Shown piece after piece: positions 20,611 to 32,828 of a stretch of 64,000 nucleotides of DNA. Numbering within the stretch: position 1 is the first letter of the stretch; the number at the start of each line of letters is the position of its first letter. Under the pieces are notes generated by a model. It was not told the origin of the DNA, ran no database searches, and worked only from the letters and a program-made list of their open reading frames with translations. The DNA lies in assembly GCF_902806685.2 (NCBI RefSeq), contig NC_048536.1, positions 4,960,001 to 5,024,000 of the forward strand. Direction: 5' to 3'. The position numbers were made by a program, and so were the translations under genes. The DNA comes from Maniola hyperantus (lineage: Eukaryota; Arthropoda; Insecta; Lepidoptera; Nymphalidae).

Positions 20611-23000
20611 TAGCAGGACTCCGGAAGGTCCTTCCACGCCTTAGCGGTTCGTATCAGAAACCACAGCAGAAACGTTGAAGAATACTTCCATAAATAAAGT
20701 TGTATGTCAGATTTAGGTAAAAAGTCAAAGAACCCTAGTCAGGGTTCTTTGAACTTGGGTCTGCAACCCAAAGTGGTTTTTTGGTGTTCAAATTTAACGT
20801 CAGCGGTAACCAGGCGTGGTGCAACTGATGGTTTCTGTATACTAGTTTTCGTGTTTATTTGAGAGCATCAAATTAAGGAAAATTCTGATAAATGTTTACA
20901 TACCAAAATTTCACGAGATCGCAAAAACTTTTTCTGCACATTATACTCGCTGTTATGCCAAAATTATATCAAAGGATTGATTTGACGGATGTCGAATTTC
21001 GGAACGGATTACTTGCTCTCGATCCTATAAAAACATCAAATAAAGCTGCAAGAATTCCAACACAAACACACACATATATTATAACCGAGGATAATATTAA
21101 TAAATACGGTACCAATTCAAACATTTGCCGAGAAAACACGCTACTGGTTATACGGACAATGGCTGTGAGGTTCCTTCAAAACCACTTAACATGGGGCTGA
21201 CAGGTTAGTTCGATCACTATACGCCCCCGGCCAGCAATTGGAGTTTTATTTTTTGTTGAAAATATGTTTTTCTGAATCAGGGAGCCGAACCGACTAGTGA
21301 TTCTCACGGTGTCTTAACCTTACATTTGATTTCGCACTGTATGTCGAGATTGAAAAAAAGAGTTACGCAAAATCCAAGATTAGAATCTGCGAAGCCGAAA
21401 CAAAAGTTCATAAATTAAACTTTATATAGAAGCGTGATTTAAAAATGAGCGAAAACAAAGATTATGGAACCAACGAAAGAAAGTTTGTTTTAGAAACGTG
21501 AAGCTTGGGTAATAAAAATAAACATTTCTGAAGTAAGAGACGACTTTGAGATTTCTATTGCATCTGATACGTAGTTAGGTACGTGACAAAAAATAATTGT
21601 TCTTATAATTCAAACCTCCGATGACTAGATGTTTTGTAGCAGTACTTAGCTGGAAATTTCGTATTCCCGTGCTTCAGAAAACTCCTAAAGCCTACGCCTG
21701 ATCTCTCCCCGGTCATTTCCGACTGCAGTCCTCGTATCGGACTATGAAAGTGAGTCAATAGAGATTAAACTTGTATTCTGCACATCTTGTGCAGTATAAA
21801 ATTTTCTGCTTCTCCATTGAAATTGGCTGCCGTTGCCGAAAGTTCGTCAGATCATTTTTTTTTATGCGGTTACTTATATTGTATGCAATCCTCTATTGAT
21901 AGATTGATGTAAATATATAGTGCTATAATTCATTTCGTAAAGCTCCCTGTGGAAAAGGATTGCACTAGATCTAGACCAGAACTATCAATTTAGATCATGT
22001 GTTATATTAAGGAGACAGCATCAGGATTGGGAGCCGCCGCAGCAGAAATGGCTGATACCAGTAGGTAAGAATTCACCATGGAATCACTTATATTTTTGTT
22101 CCGTTTGTAATGGAGACCCTTATATAATTAGATAAGGTATATCTTCAAGTTTTACAGTAACATTAAAAAAATTGATTAGAGATAGTGTTAGCAGAATTAG
22201 TCACATATTTTTACAGTTGGCTCCGAGACTACTTGGAAGCCTGAACAATAAGAAGGAGTGGACGAGTCGCGAGACTGTTATGAAACACGACGTCACAGTG
22301 CTAATCGATGGAGAACAATGACGTAATAGAGTGGGGGACGCAGAGTAAATGTTTACCCGGCCGGCATATGGTTGGTTTCTTTTCCTCCGCTTCATATATT
22401 TTTACTTGTATTACGGCCCGCAGGCGTTCTTGTTTGCCTGAGATTAATTTCGCTCGCTTCGATATTAAAACATATTTTTAGGGTCCGGAGGGCTAGGACT
22501 GAGATTAACAATATTTTACAAGTTTTAATTTTTACCGGAAATAAATTATATTATTATAAAATTGTATTGAGGTGTAAATTTCCACTATTGAGGGCTCTAA
22601 ATGTGTGTAAGCCATATGCATATTAAGTAGGTAATGTTTAGATATATAATATTTATTTGAGTAAGTAAGCGCTGAAACACGAAGTTATAGCCGTTACATT
22701 GTATACCAGTACTTAGGTAGTGTAGGTACGCAGCAGTCCTGATGATTTTAGGATAATTTCGTGTTTAACGACATTTTACAATGTACTAAATAACGAGTAC
22801 ATTTAAATTATAAAAAGTTAAAACATTCATCAATGTTAACAATTCACTACACCAAAGGATAACTGAAAACTCAGCCACACAGATTTTCCATTTAAGAATG
22901 AATCAATTGTAGGTATATAGCCTCGACCTAAATCCTCATGTGTGTTTCTAGTTTGTGTACCTAAAATTCTTTTGAAAGTCGTATTTTTGTAGTCTTCATC
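20611..23000. other. long unique stretch
   Basis: No repeat boundary and no recognisable protein. The open frame at 20892-21200 (102 codons) has no motif and no supporting context. Confidence 0.4.
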
Positions 23001-23326
23001 CCCCGTTCCCACTTGTCGCTTGTCGGGCCCGGATATAAATCGGATGTTCCAGTGGCAGAACATTTTATACGAAGCATTGCGACAAGGCTCTCTTGGCACT
23101 TGAAAGACATTGACAGGGGGGCGCTGTTGGAGAACAAAGGCTTAGAATATTCAAACAAGAACAAAGGGCACACTTGACGGAAACGTTTGTTCCGATTTTC
23201 GCCACGCGCCAAGATAGCCTGGTCGGATTGTCACAACTCGCACTTGTCGGAAACCGATTTTGTGTCAAAATGTACTGCCACTGGAAGATCAAGCGACGAA
23301 CGACAAACTACAAGTGGGAACAGGGG
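23001..23326. mobile_element. M8 foldback MITE
   Basis: Left CCCCGTTCCCACTTGTCGCT pairs with the right end, reverse complement CCCCTGTTCCCACTTGTAGT. A second block 'tgttccagtggcagaacatt' pairs with 'atgtactgccactggaagat'. The arms extend about 80 bp with a short indel. Open frames here on both strands are by-products of the symmetry. Confidence 0.75.
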
Positions 23327-23691
23327 TACCTAAGTCTACGAAAAAACTATCCTTATCCATGAACAGTGTTCAGAAAACTCCTTAATGTCAATTTGTATTC
23401 GCAAACAAATCTCGCAGCAAATACGACGTGCGGACTGGGCTCTAATGATTGTTTGCTGCAGGGCTCCAGGGCTGCAGGGGGGCAGTCGGTACCCGTTAAT
23501 GCAATATTAATGCAATTCATTAAACCTGCAATTCAACAACCCTCCGTATACTGGAAGAATTTATTTTGCACTTTATTCGATTTAAGGAACAAGGGGATTG
23601 GTAATAAACGCAATCGTGGGATATGTTTTAGACAGGTGGTTTGAGACAAATGTGTGAAGAAAAATCTTTGATAAAACTTTTCATTTTTATT
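23327..23691. other. unique sequence
   Basis: No gene or repeat family recognised. 'gctccagggctgcagggggg' is a small GC-rich patch. Confidence 0.35.
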
Positions 23692-23703
23692 GACTTGGTA
23701 GAT

Positions 23704-23986
23704 CATCATCATCATGATCAACCCATCGCCGGGTCACTACAGCGCACGGGTCTCCTCTCATAGTGAGAAGGGGTTTGGCCATAGTCTACCACGCTGGCCA
23801 TGTGCGGATTGGTAGACTTCACACACCTTTGAGAACATTATGGAGAACTCTCAGGCCTGCAGGTTTCCTCACGATCTTTTCCTTCACCGTTAAAGCAAGT
23901 GATATTTAATTATTTAAAACGCACATAACTCCGAAAAGTTAGAGGTGCGTGCCCAGATCGAACCCCCGACCTCCGATTAGAAGGTG
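23704..23986 (-). mobile_element. SINE1 copy, 5' truncated, 12-bp target-site duplication
   Basis: From the (ATC)n tail, through 'acccatcgccgggtcactac' and 'agttagaggtgcgtgcccag', to 'acccccgacctccgattag', where the head is cut before its A-box. Flanked by GACTTGGTAGAT at 23692-23703 and 23987-23998, as expected for LINE-mediated insertion. Confidence 0.92.
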
Positions 23987-23998
23987 GACTTGGTAGAT

Positions 23999-24352
23999 GA
24001 TGGCCACTATTTCGCATAGATTTAAGTTTTAGCTAGCTTAGGCATTAAGACTTCCTAAAGAACTTTAAATAATCAACTAACACCGCAATTTGCGTCTACA
24101 AAATGACATTACACAGGTGTTCAAAATGTCCGCTTGCAAGCGGCCGTTGTCTGACCAACTAATGCAGCTGTCGCCACCGGAAAATTGGACATCGGCGTCT
24201 GCCCAATCACCGACATGCCACAGATTAGCACGTTCGCCCACTGCCCACATTAGCTAGTGATGCCGTGAAACAGATTCGCCGACAAAATTCTCGATTGCCC
24301 ATTCTTGATCAGATAATTTCAATTTATCCATATATATTATATACCTACTGAT
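23999..24352. other. unique sequence
   Basis: No gene or repeat. 24120-24310 is moderately GC-rich. Confidence 0.35.
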
Positions 24353-24513
24353 GGCTTTTTACCGCCCATCTGCTTTACCAATTTTGACGAATTTTCGTAC
24401 AGAAACAGCTTGCATCCCGAGGATTGTCATAGGCTACTTTTTGTCCCGAAAAATCAAAAAGTTCCGATGGGATTTAAAAAAAAACCTAAATCTACATGAA
24501 CGAAGTTGTGGTT
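24353..24513 (-). repeat. family A repeat, decayed
   Basis: 'aattttgacgaattttcgta', 'acagcttgcatcccgaggat', 'aaaaacctaaatctacatga' and 'acgaagttgtgg' align to the reverse complement of family A. One end is missing. Confidence 0.65.
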
Positions 24514-24659
24514 ATTAATTGTTATAGAAATAGCTTGCACAGGTTATTTTTATCCCGGAAAGACAAAGAGCAGTAAAGTAGAATACTTATATTCAACACC
24601 AAATATCCGACTAAAGGTGTGTTTGTACTTAACTCATTCCGTCTACGAGAAGAACTAGA

Positions 24660-24772
24660 GACGGACGAACAGACGAACAGAATACAAAATTACAAATAGA
24701 CATAAAGAGATTGCAGAGTGACCTTAATAGAGCTCTTTTTTGCCGTTGCAGTGCGGAGCCCTAAAAGATATT
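24660..24772 (-). repeat. possible family D end fragment
   Basis: A GACGGACGAACAGACGAACA tract, then 'agagattgcagagtgacctt' and 'gtgcggagccctaaaaga', resembles a decayed family D terminus. Confidence 0.35.
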
Positions 24773-25439
24773 TTCATTAAAAAAAATTACTCGATTTGAA
24801 ACTTTCTCGAAACAGTTTCATAAGCTAGTCGCATCACTAACACAATCTACGCAATGCCTGAACGCATCACAACGAAAATTCACACTCGTCCGGTCTCCAT
24901 TGACCCCTAAATCCGGCGAGCCCCAACGCCTTCCGCAGATAAAACAGAATTGTACAGCGCCAATATTACCCAGAAAATTGATCATTCAAAGCGTGCCGTG
25001 TTGAAATCATATGTCTTTCCGTCGCCGCTGAAATGATGTTATACAGAGCGTTCATGTACATTGTCTCCTGAAATTCAGAATGTTGGTAAAAGTCAACGAC
25101 AGACGAATTTGATTAAGAGAAATTGTAGGTACAGCTCTCAGTACTATAATTTTACTCCAATAGTTACATATTTTATTTCATTAATTTATAATTTAACCAA
25201 TTGAAATTTATATAATGCGTCCTAACTAAGAACAGGAATTCCACCATGCTGTGCTTAGCTAGAAATCTTTGTTGGTTGAATATATTTTAGTATATTTTCA
25301 ATGGTATTTGTGGGACTAAGAGTATTGTAATGTAGAAATAAGTAGGTACATCATTATTTATGCAAAGTTAACCGTAATTTTCAAGTGACAGTTGAGAGAT
25401 CGAGGAACCATGGCTTTTCTATTCTTAGTTCGGGCACAT
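24773..25439. other. unique sequence, first part GC-richer
   Basis: 24830-25080 contains no recognised repeat and is less AT-rich than its flanks, so it may be a single-copy regulatory sequence. No gene evidence. Confidence 0.3.
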
Positions 25440-25692
25440 CAGTACCCTTATTATAAATGCGAAAGTGTGTTTGTTTGTTGGTTTGTTGGTTTATTGGTTA
25501 GATGGTTTGTCCTTCAATCACGTCGCAACGGTGCAACGGATTGACGTGATTTTTTGCATAGGTATAGATAAAGACCTGCAGAGTGACACAGGCTACTTAA
25601 CCGGGTTCTTTTATCCCGGAAAACAAAAGAGTTCCCACGGGATTTTTAAAAAACCTAATTCCACGCAGACGAAGTCGCGGGCATCAGCTAGT
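25440..25692 (-). repeat. family A repeat, full length
   Basis: 'cagtacccttattataaatg' to 'agtcgcgggcatcagctagt'. GTTTGTTG-rich segment near the distal end and middle of the 'aatcacgtcgcaacggtgc' type. Confidence 0.88.
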
Positions 25693-26344
25693 TATATTAT
25701 ATGTAAAGCGTTCATAAGATCTTAATACCAACATTGATCCCTTATTAAGTAATCGTTTTTTATTGAAATCAAAAGGAAGTATGAGGGTTTCATCGAAGTT
25801 CATTAAAAAATATAAAAAACGTGACGTGACACGCCTAAGTCGGTATTGCATTGCAGAGCGCGTTCCACCATTCAAATCTTTATTTAGCATTCCAAGTACC
25901 GTCGGCGGCTTTAATTTTTTAGGCCCACTACATCGCCCATACTGTATTCACCTCGCGTTCCCACCACACTTACAGGTACCTATGTACCTAGCTAATGGTG
26001 GACGGTGTAGAGTAAACCAACCATGTCAGATTATTCCGATCTCACCTGCATTGAAGAATACACTATGAGGTCTATCCTTTTGAGTTCAAATTGATTTATC
26101 ATTGTTATGGTATTTAGACGTTTTGTGGACACGGAGCTCTTGGAGAAATAGTTTGCATAGTGATGTGCGCGTTTATCTAAGCTATATCGGTCGGTACAGG
26201 CGTCTTTGGTGACGCCCTGGTGCAGCGTTCAGAAGGTCGGCGTTTACATACGCTATATATGTACCTCATTATATACTTGTTTATATGACATTATTAGCAT
26301 AGGTAGGTACTTAATATAAAAATGTTGGGTACTTAGACTGTTAC
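25693..26344. other. unique sequence
   Basis: Contains a 101-codon open frame (25763-26068) without recognised motif. No repeat boundary seen. Confidence 0.35.
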
Positions 26345-26653
26345 TTACTTCCCGTAGAATCATGTTTGGCCGGTAGGTAGGTCTTATAGCACCCGTAAAG
26401 AGAAAAATGTGAAATCTGTGAATTTGTGGTTGAATCACAAAATAAATTAAAATGTGTTCATGAACAAATAATACCTAATTACTATTTTCAACTTTCAAAG
26501 TAGGGTGTAAGAGGGTTGTAAGAATATACCAAGTGGGGTATCATAATATGAAAGGGCTTTACCTCTACATTCTAAAACAGTTTTTTTTAATGTCAAAAAA
26601 ATGTGACTGTACCTAGTAGGTACGGAACCCTCGATCTGTCTTGCACTTGGCCA
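26345..26653 (+). mobile_element. family D repeat, 5' truncated
   Basis: Starts inside the family at 'ttcccgtagaatcatgtttg', then 'gtaggtaggtcttatagcac' and 'aagtggggtatcat', and ends 'tgtcttgcacttggcca'. Confidence 0.75.
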
Positions 26654-27130
26654 TATCGAAATGCAAAATCAATAAAAGAAAATAAGAGAGAAAATAGTTC
26701 AGAAAAATATCGTCAAAACTCATAAGTATTTGCCGTAATAACCACATTCGTCAACTGTAGAAATGTCAGCTAATCCCAAATACGGCCTTATGCTCGACAT
26801 GATTCGACATTGCAGCACAAATTACGTGCTCCGTTGTATTTACTCCATTACCCGACGAGGCCGGCTCGTATCAAGTATTTATAGTGTTTGAGGCGCTTTA
26901 TAAATATGCAGCGGTAGGCGCTCGCCTTGCCGACACCAGCTATTCAGCTAGCGCTGAAGGATTTGACCCAAGGTGTGGGCAAACAGCGATTTGATTGCTA
27001 TTGGACTTATAACCTAGCGAGTGAACTGTGACTCCTATGAAATGCGTTCCCCGCTCTGTCACTACGTCTATCGTATCTCTCGCTCGCCTGCATTGTGACG
27101 TCATCGACTCCGGTTATGAAAGTAATAGTA
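26654..27130. other. single-copy, GC-richer block
   Basis: 26790-27120 is free of the window's repeats and GC-richer ('gacgaggccggctcgtatca', 'gcgctttataaatatgcagc'). It could hold a regulatory element or part of an exon, but no open frame with recognisable content supports a gene. Confidence 0.3.
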
Positions 27131-27370
27131 ACTGGATGATGCTCACGACTTAGTTCACGTGGATTAAGATTTTTAAGAATTTCTGTTGGAACCCTTTAAT
27201 TTTCAGGATATAAACTAGCGTATAATACAATATTATGTCATTCGTAAATTTCTCGCAAAGTTCATTATAATCAGTTTAACCAAAGGGTTGTAGAAAAGTA
27301 ACACAGAGACAAAGAGATACACACACTCACAAATAGATAGACATATACACTTTCGCGCGTCAGTGATATT
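27131..27370 (+). repeat. family A repeat, diverged
   Basis: 'actggatgatgctcacgact' to 'acactttcgcgcgtcagtga'. Confidence 0.7.
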
Positions 27371-27465
27371 TGGTTATATTTTAATTTGAAGAAATATTTA
27401 TACAACCTTAGGCAACTTTGTTAGTCGAAGAAAGGGTAGAGGTATAAACATAAATCAAATCACTA

Positions 27466-27693
27466 CCCATATTATAAATGCGAAAGTGTGTTTGTTTGTT
27501 GGTTTATTTGTTGGTTTGTTAGTTTGTCGTTCAATCACGTCGCAACGGAGCGACGGATCAACGTGATTTTTTGCATGGTTAGAGTGAAAGACTTGTAGAG
27601 TGACATAGGCTACTTTTTATCCCGGAAAAACAAAGAGTTCCCACGGGAATTTTAAATCCCTAAATCCACGCGAATGTTCGTGCGGACATTAGC
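27466..27693 (-). repeat. family A repeat, full length
   Basis: 'ccatattataaatgcgaaag' to 'tgttcgtgcggacattagct'. Faces the family A copy at 27131-27370 in opposite orientation. Confidence 0.8.
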
Positions 27694-28466
27694 TTTGAAA
27701 ATAGTAACAATAAATAATAAAATTGCTTTTTCTTTAAATAGGTACTCTAGAAGCTAGACTGTATAGTGTACATGCCTCTGCATGCGCTCTCTCATCAGTA
27801 GCAATGAGTAGTAAAGAGAGAAAGAGCTAATGACTATACTTGGCTCAAACCTCAAACACAACATGCCACTTTCTCGACTTCCTCTTTTGCCTTGTACCGT
27901 TTCCTTAGCTCCACGGTTGGTTAGTCGCAACGCTCCGTGCGTTACCTCACTTTCAACAGAAACTTCGCGATGTATTTTCCAGTGCATTTTTTAGAGTATC
28001 GCTTTTGTAGGCCCCACTTGTTTTAATACTGAAGCAGAGTGAGATTTTCTCGATCCTATTTTTACCAACTGCTGTTTATTTTGCAACGGCATTGATCCCT
28101 GCCTTCACTGGATGCAAGAAAGAAAAATCTTTAGAAGTATATTATTTTTTACTTAAAATCTAGTTTCGTTACAGTGTTAGTTACTTCTTTACTATCTCCG
28201 AATTGTGTAAAGTAGGTAAAATTTTACTAGGTGAGTAATTTAAATAATATATTATCTACTTAGGTAGGTAGGTACTCTAAAATTAGGCTCCTATCTTTAA
28301 TCAAATCAACCAATCTGTATTTATTTTGTAGTTTGTATAATTAACCAAAATATGCTATTGCTATTAATCACTCAGGCTACGTCAAAACCATGCACAACAT
28401 CGTGGAAAACCTGGAATCTGTAAAAAAGTAACACAAGGACTAGAAGAAATTTTATTTACATTCCAT
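27694..28466. other. unique sequence
   Basis: No family member or gene recognised. Confidence 0.35.
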
Positions 28467-28700
28467 CTAGATGATGCCCGCGACTTCCTCAGCATGGATT
28501 TAGGTTTCAAAAATCCAGTGAGAAAGCTTTGATTTTCTGTTATAATAATTAGCTTTTAGCTTTTATTCTATTCGTCTTCAGGTCTTTAATTAGGTACTCG
28601 TATATCTAACCATACAAAAAATCATGTTAATGCATTGCTTTGTTGCGACGTGAGCGTGGGACAAACCAACAAACAGACATACTTTTACATTGCCTAAATA
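28467..28700 (+). repeat. family A repeat, diverged
   Basis: 'ctagatgatgcccgcgactt' head, 'tgttgcgacgtgagcgtggg' and a CAAACAGACA tail. Confidence 0.7.
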
Positions 28701-29637
28701 TTACCTATTAAATAGTAGGTACATCAAAAAAATCTCGTCAAAAAACAAGGGCATCTTATCGGGTCAACTTACAAACCTAACCACACAATAAAAGCCTAAC
28801 CATTGATGTGGTTGACATCTCACCTGTCAGTAACCCACCGTAATGATAATCATCGTAAAAAACGATTTTCGAAACGATTGTTCGCCGCTCAAAAGACCGC
28901 CCCCGAAATTTAAAGGGTTGATAAACATATCAAAGCTCTTTTCCCATTGTAATGGAAGTACCCGATCTTTGGCCATACGACACCTGTTTTTTAATACAAC
29001 AGCGACTCACCGATTCCATTGTATGTAAACAATCGCATACAAATATAGATTATCGATGTTCGATTTGTGGCTGGATGACATATTATTCAAAGACCACCCG
29101 GGAATAATAATTTTAGTTTGGATAAAAATACGCTAGAGGTTACGCTGTTATATTTTTTTAAATATTGGTAAAGAGACTTTATTTTTAATCAATAATAATG
29201 TACCCGTGGTATATAAATTCTATCTATTAACGAGTATTAACCGAATTTAAGATAATATAATATTATTAGAATTTTTGTATTAAGTATAAGTTGAATTTTC
29301 ACAGCAAAATAAACAGGTAAGTAACTAGACCAAACTGTTATTTCTCTAAAGTCTAAACTAATAAACAAAGTTATATGAACGTGAAGTGAAAAGTATTGCG
29401 ACATAACTTTTTTAACTCTGCTTAATGAGTGACGTAATATGACGTCACCTTTTCCGGATTTAGCAACCACCCAAAAATACTTCAAAACTCTGTTTTAACT
29501 TTTATTAACTCGGACAAAAGCTGGTCGGCATAACAGCAGAAATTGCCCGGGGGAAGAAATATTAGTTAGGTAGGTACCTACTTAGTTCGAGTGTAACTGA
29601 TAATAAAATTAGCTTGTGAGTCGTGACACTGTAGTTT
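28701..29637. other. unique sequence
   Basis: No gene found. 28840-28900 contains repeated AACGATT cores ('aaaaacgattttcgaaacga'). TGACGTCA at 29440-29447. Confidence 0.35.
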
Positions 29638-30225
29638 AATAATAATAATAATAAAATAATAATAATATAGCCTTTATTTACTGAAAAACATTACATGCAA
29701 TTACATTTGTCATAGTATTCAGTATATACATATTTTAATAGAATCAAAAAAAAAACAAAACTTATACATAATACTTATTTACATTTACATTTATATTTAT
29801 ATATCATTACTATTATTTATGTCATCGCTATTTTTAAATTATTAATTTCTTACTGTATAAATTTTCATTTTTTAATATGTACACAATACTATTCTGTATA
29901 TCACTACTAATTTTCATATTTTATTAGGTATATACATTCTTCTTCCACTTTTATTTTTCAGTACGCCCCATTTGGACGAAGGCCTCCTCCAGTCGTTTCC
30001 ACATTTCTCTATCTTGGGTCATTCGTTGCCATGTTGCTCCCATAATTTTCACAAAATCATCATTCCACCTAACTCTTTGTCTCCCTCTTGATCTTTTACC
30101 GTCTCTAGGATACCATTCTGTTACTGTTTTTGCCCATCTGTCCTGGTTTTGTCTGCAAACATGTCCGGCCCATTTCCATTTTAGTTTTATAATTTGTACT
30201 TGTATATCTACTATGTTAGTTTACT
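29638..30225 (-). mobile_element. 5'-truncated RTE-clade LINE, 3' end with AAT-type tail
   Basis: On the minus strand this reads ORF2 C-terminus (30220-29951), stop, about 280 bp of AT-rich 3' UTR, an AATAAA signal in 'cagtaaataaaggctatatt', and a (TTA)n-type tail at 29638-29668. The arrangement is that of insect RTE-type LINEs, cut far into the RT gene. Just upstream of the truncation, 'tactatgttagttt' is repeated in tandem at about 30205-30235, and the reading frame is closed there. Confidence 0.8.
29951..30220 (-). pseudogene. C-terminal fragment of RTE-type reverse transcriptase
   Basis: The 89-codon frame contains KLKWKWAGHV, DRWAKTVTEWYPRDGKRSRG, RVRWNDDFVK, TWQRMTQDREMW and LEEAFVQMG before a TAA. 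This W-AGH-R, DRW, EW-PRDGKRSRGR, RW-DD, W-R-A-DR-W, LEEAFVQ order is the well-known C-terminal region after the RT domain of RTE-clade elements (family knowledge, recognised by eye). The endonuclease and RT catalytic domains are missing. The fragment has no internal stop or frameshift, unlike the copy at 57398, which suggests a younger insertion. Confidence 0.85.
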
Positions 30226-31215
30226 ATGTTAGTTTACTGACACTGTAGTTTACTGATTAATAAATCATTTTCCTTGTTAATATATGTAATACACATCTAT
30301 TACATTTTTCTTAAATATTTGGGATATTTTAATTAGTTATTATATTGCAGTTTTTATTATAATTAAATAACGTTTTTAAGACTTTATAGATTTATTTAAA
30401 AGTAGGTACATATTAAATATTTGGTCAATTGTTTTATGTTTACCTTTAACTTATTTATTTTTAATGATTTTAAGCTTATTTCGTGGTTTACCGACATATT
30501 TTAATGTATAAATGTGTGTGTTTAATTTATTATTTATTTTTGTAAATAAAATAAATATGGTAAGTAGTATTAATGGCGTTTAAACTATCGTGAGTCATAT
30601 TCATTTTATCACTCATGATCTGCATCATGTGCATAGGTTCCATGAATAAGGACCCCGGACGTCGGACATACTCCGACAAATACAAACATGAGTTTAAAGC
30701 AGTCATACGTATAATATATTGGTAATATTCTGTTAAATAGATTGTATTACAAATTAAAAAGGCTAGACAACCGATAGGTAGTGCCAAAGTTTTACATTTT
30801 GCGGCCGCTCTAAATTTAAAAAAAACATTGTGTAAAAATGTTCTCGTTCACGTGAATTTAATTACGCAAGAAGGTTAATGTTGATTACGTAAATTCCTTT
30901 TTAGCAAGGTTTATATTTTTGGAATTAAACTTTGCCAGCTGGTAGGTATAGGTAGATTAAATGTCAAGTTTCACTTGTGAGGCTTTTGGTCGCAAAGTTT
31001 TTGTTTAGAGTTCTATTTTTACTTTGTTTGATATTATTTAGGATTGCTCTTGATTACGAGTTTGAAAAATTATATTTCATAACCATTTTGATAACCTTTA
31101 TTGGTAAACTTTCAGTGTAAAGGGCAGAAGGCATTACCTACCGGTCTAGAAAGCGTTCATAAGACTAAGTAGGTACTTACCTACTTATGTGCAAACACTT
31201 ATGTAGGTATATAGG
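30226..31215. other. AT-rich unique sequence
   Basis: No gene or repeat recognised. Confidence 0.35.
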
Positions 31216-31481
31216 TAGGGTAAGTCAGGGAGAGACGCCTATAGTTTTGAAAAAACATCATTACTAATTGTTCAAGTAAGATACTGAATGAAATACACAT
31301 TGTTTATTTGAATCACTGTTTATTAATGCCATTCAGTATAAAATTGGAAAGATTGTGTAACATTTGCCATATTAAAAATATTTTTTTAAAATAAATACGA
31401 AATAGGCATCTCACCCAGGCATGTGGGTGAGTTGCCTATAGATATCAGGGATAGATGCCTACAGGTTTATTAGCACATAAT

Positions 31482-31702
31482 TTAGACGTTACACGTTAGG
31501 CATTTCGCTGAAGCTTCACTACAATCTTCATGAAACCACATGTGGTGTTGCACGCACTGTAACCAGTCGCATAACTTTTTAGTGGCGTTATAATACAGCT
31601 CCCCACACACTATGCAAATATCTCCAAGAATTTCGTATTCTATGTCCATTTCTGATGAACTATCATGGAGAGAAATATGATCGCTCTCAATGCTTGAATC
31701 AT
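31482..31702 (-). pseudogene. pogo-like transposase C-terminal Cys-rich domain
   Basis: Minus-strand frame of 73 codons ending TAA at 31482. After an acidic Ser-rich stretch it reads ICIVCGELYY, then C-4-C (LCDWLQC), H-X-C (WFHEDC) and a final CLTC close to the stop. Insect pogo/jerky-like transposases often end in such a PHD-like Cys/His module (CxxCGE, WxxC, WxHxxC, CxxC), so the assignment follows family knowledge plus the enclosing TIR/TA element. Separated from the upstream basic segment by the family D insertion. Confidence 0.65.
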
Positions 31703-32124
31703 GGGGTTCCGTACCTCAAAAGGAAAAACGAAACCCTTATAGGATCTCTTTGTTGTCTGTCTGTCGGTCTGTCAAGAAACCTACAGGGTACTTCCCGTTG
31801 ACCTAGAATCATGAAATTTGGCAGATAGATCTTATAGCTGATATTCGGGGAAAAATCTGAAAACCGTGAATTTGTGGTTACATCACACACAAAAAAAAAT
31901 TATGGTCATGAAATAATAATTAGTATTTTCAATTTTCTAAGTAAGATAACTAAGTATATCATGTGGGGTATCATATGAAAGGTCTTCACTTGTGCATTCT
32001 AAAACACATTTTTATTTATTTTTATGTATCATAGTTTTTGAATTATCATGCTCAATGTCTAAAAAATACGGCTGTAGTACGGAACCCTTATTGCGCGAGC
32101 CTGACTCGCACTTGGCCGGGTTTT
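31703..32124 (+). mobile_element. family D repeat inserted in the pogo-like element
   Basis: Complete from 'gggttccgtacctcaaaagg' to 'gactcgcacttggccggg'. Its middle matches 8966-9389 and 41779-42193. It lies between the two coding remnants of the surrounding transposon, so it is the younger insertion. No clear target duplication. Confidence 0.9.
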
Positions 32125-32125
32125 C

Positions 32126-32357
32126 TTGTTTAATCTTGCATAATTTCTATTCGACGGTAGTCTTTTCTTTGGTTTTTCCCCAAATAGTTTTTTCCCCCTT
32201 GGTTTTTTCTTGTCTGATTCTTTATTAGAACGGCTTTTTAAATCTTTTATTTTAGTTTTATTCCTAATTTTGTTCAAATTTTCCGGTGTCAACACCTCAG
32301 CGTGCTGTTTTCTTTTACTCAAAACCGTACAGTACGTACAGTAGGCTTTCTTCTGTA
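32126..32357 (-). pseudogene. basic linker segment of pogo-like transposase
   Basis: Minus-strand translation includes KRKQHAEVLTPENLNKIRN followed by a Lys/Arg-rich run (KKKPRGKKLFGEKPKKRL). Pogo-like proteins typically have an 'LT-TP' motif followed by a Lys-rich stretch between the DDE domain and the C-terminal Cys-rich module, matching this order. A TGA lies just upstream. The frame runs artificially into the family D insert downstream. Confidence 0.6.
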
Positions 32358-32828
32358 TTCATTCGGCATATAAAAAGATATCAGATCATTAATATTTACT
32401 GGGCATCTAACACTGAAACATTATTGGGCATCTCTCCCGATCATAGGGGAGAGATGCCTATCGACTCTGGACGCATCCGAAAGCATTTCTAATCCAAAAT
32501 GGCGGATCGTCAACAAAACAAGATCACAATGTTGGGTTATGAAAAAAATTTAAACTATTGAAGTGAAGAATTCAGGGCAAAAAATTACTCCAAACTATCC
32601 CAAAGATTGTATTCTAACGTATTAATTAACTACACTTACCTTATTTTATGAATAAACATCAAAATATTAATTAAACCTCCATAAATTTGCGCGCAAAAGT
32701 TTCACACTGACCGCCAAGCTTGAACTGATGTAATAAAGATGCGTTCCAGTTTACACAATTTTATTTTTTTAAGTTTTAAATTTAGTAGGCATCTATACCG
32801 TATAGGCATCTCTCCCGGACTTACCCTA

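Larger units (their letters stand above)
31218..32826 (-). mobile_element. pogo-like DNA transposon with subterminal repeats, split by a family D insertion
   Basis: TA at 31216-31217 and 32827-32828 flanks termini GGGTAAGTCAGGGAGAGACG (left) and GGGTAAGTCCGGGAGAGATG (reverse complement of right), continuing into CCTATA: 26 bp with 2 mismatches. The GGGAGAGATGCC unit recurs inside as inverted pairs at about 31405-31440 and 32430-32460, plus singles near 31447, 32400 and 32788, a pattern of transposase-binding subterminal repeats. Coding remnants on the minus strand are a basic segment (32126-32357) and a Cys-rich C-terminus (31482-31702). The N-terminal DNA-binding and DDE catalytic regions are gone. 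About 1.19 kb without the 422-bp insert. Confidence 0.8.

Noticed and set aside
31482..31702. Host PHD-finger gene exon
   Set aside because: The Cys-rich module ends in a stop inside a TIR/TA-bounded element, next to a Lys-rich transposase-like segment. A transposon origin is simpler.
32059..32322. 87-codon minus-strand frame as an intact protein
   Set aside because: Only the upstream basic part is transposase-derived. The last 24 residues come from the family D insert.
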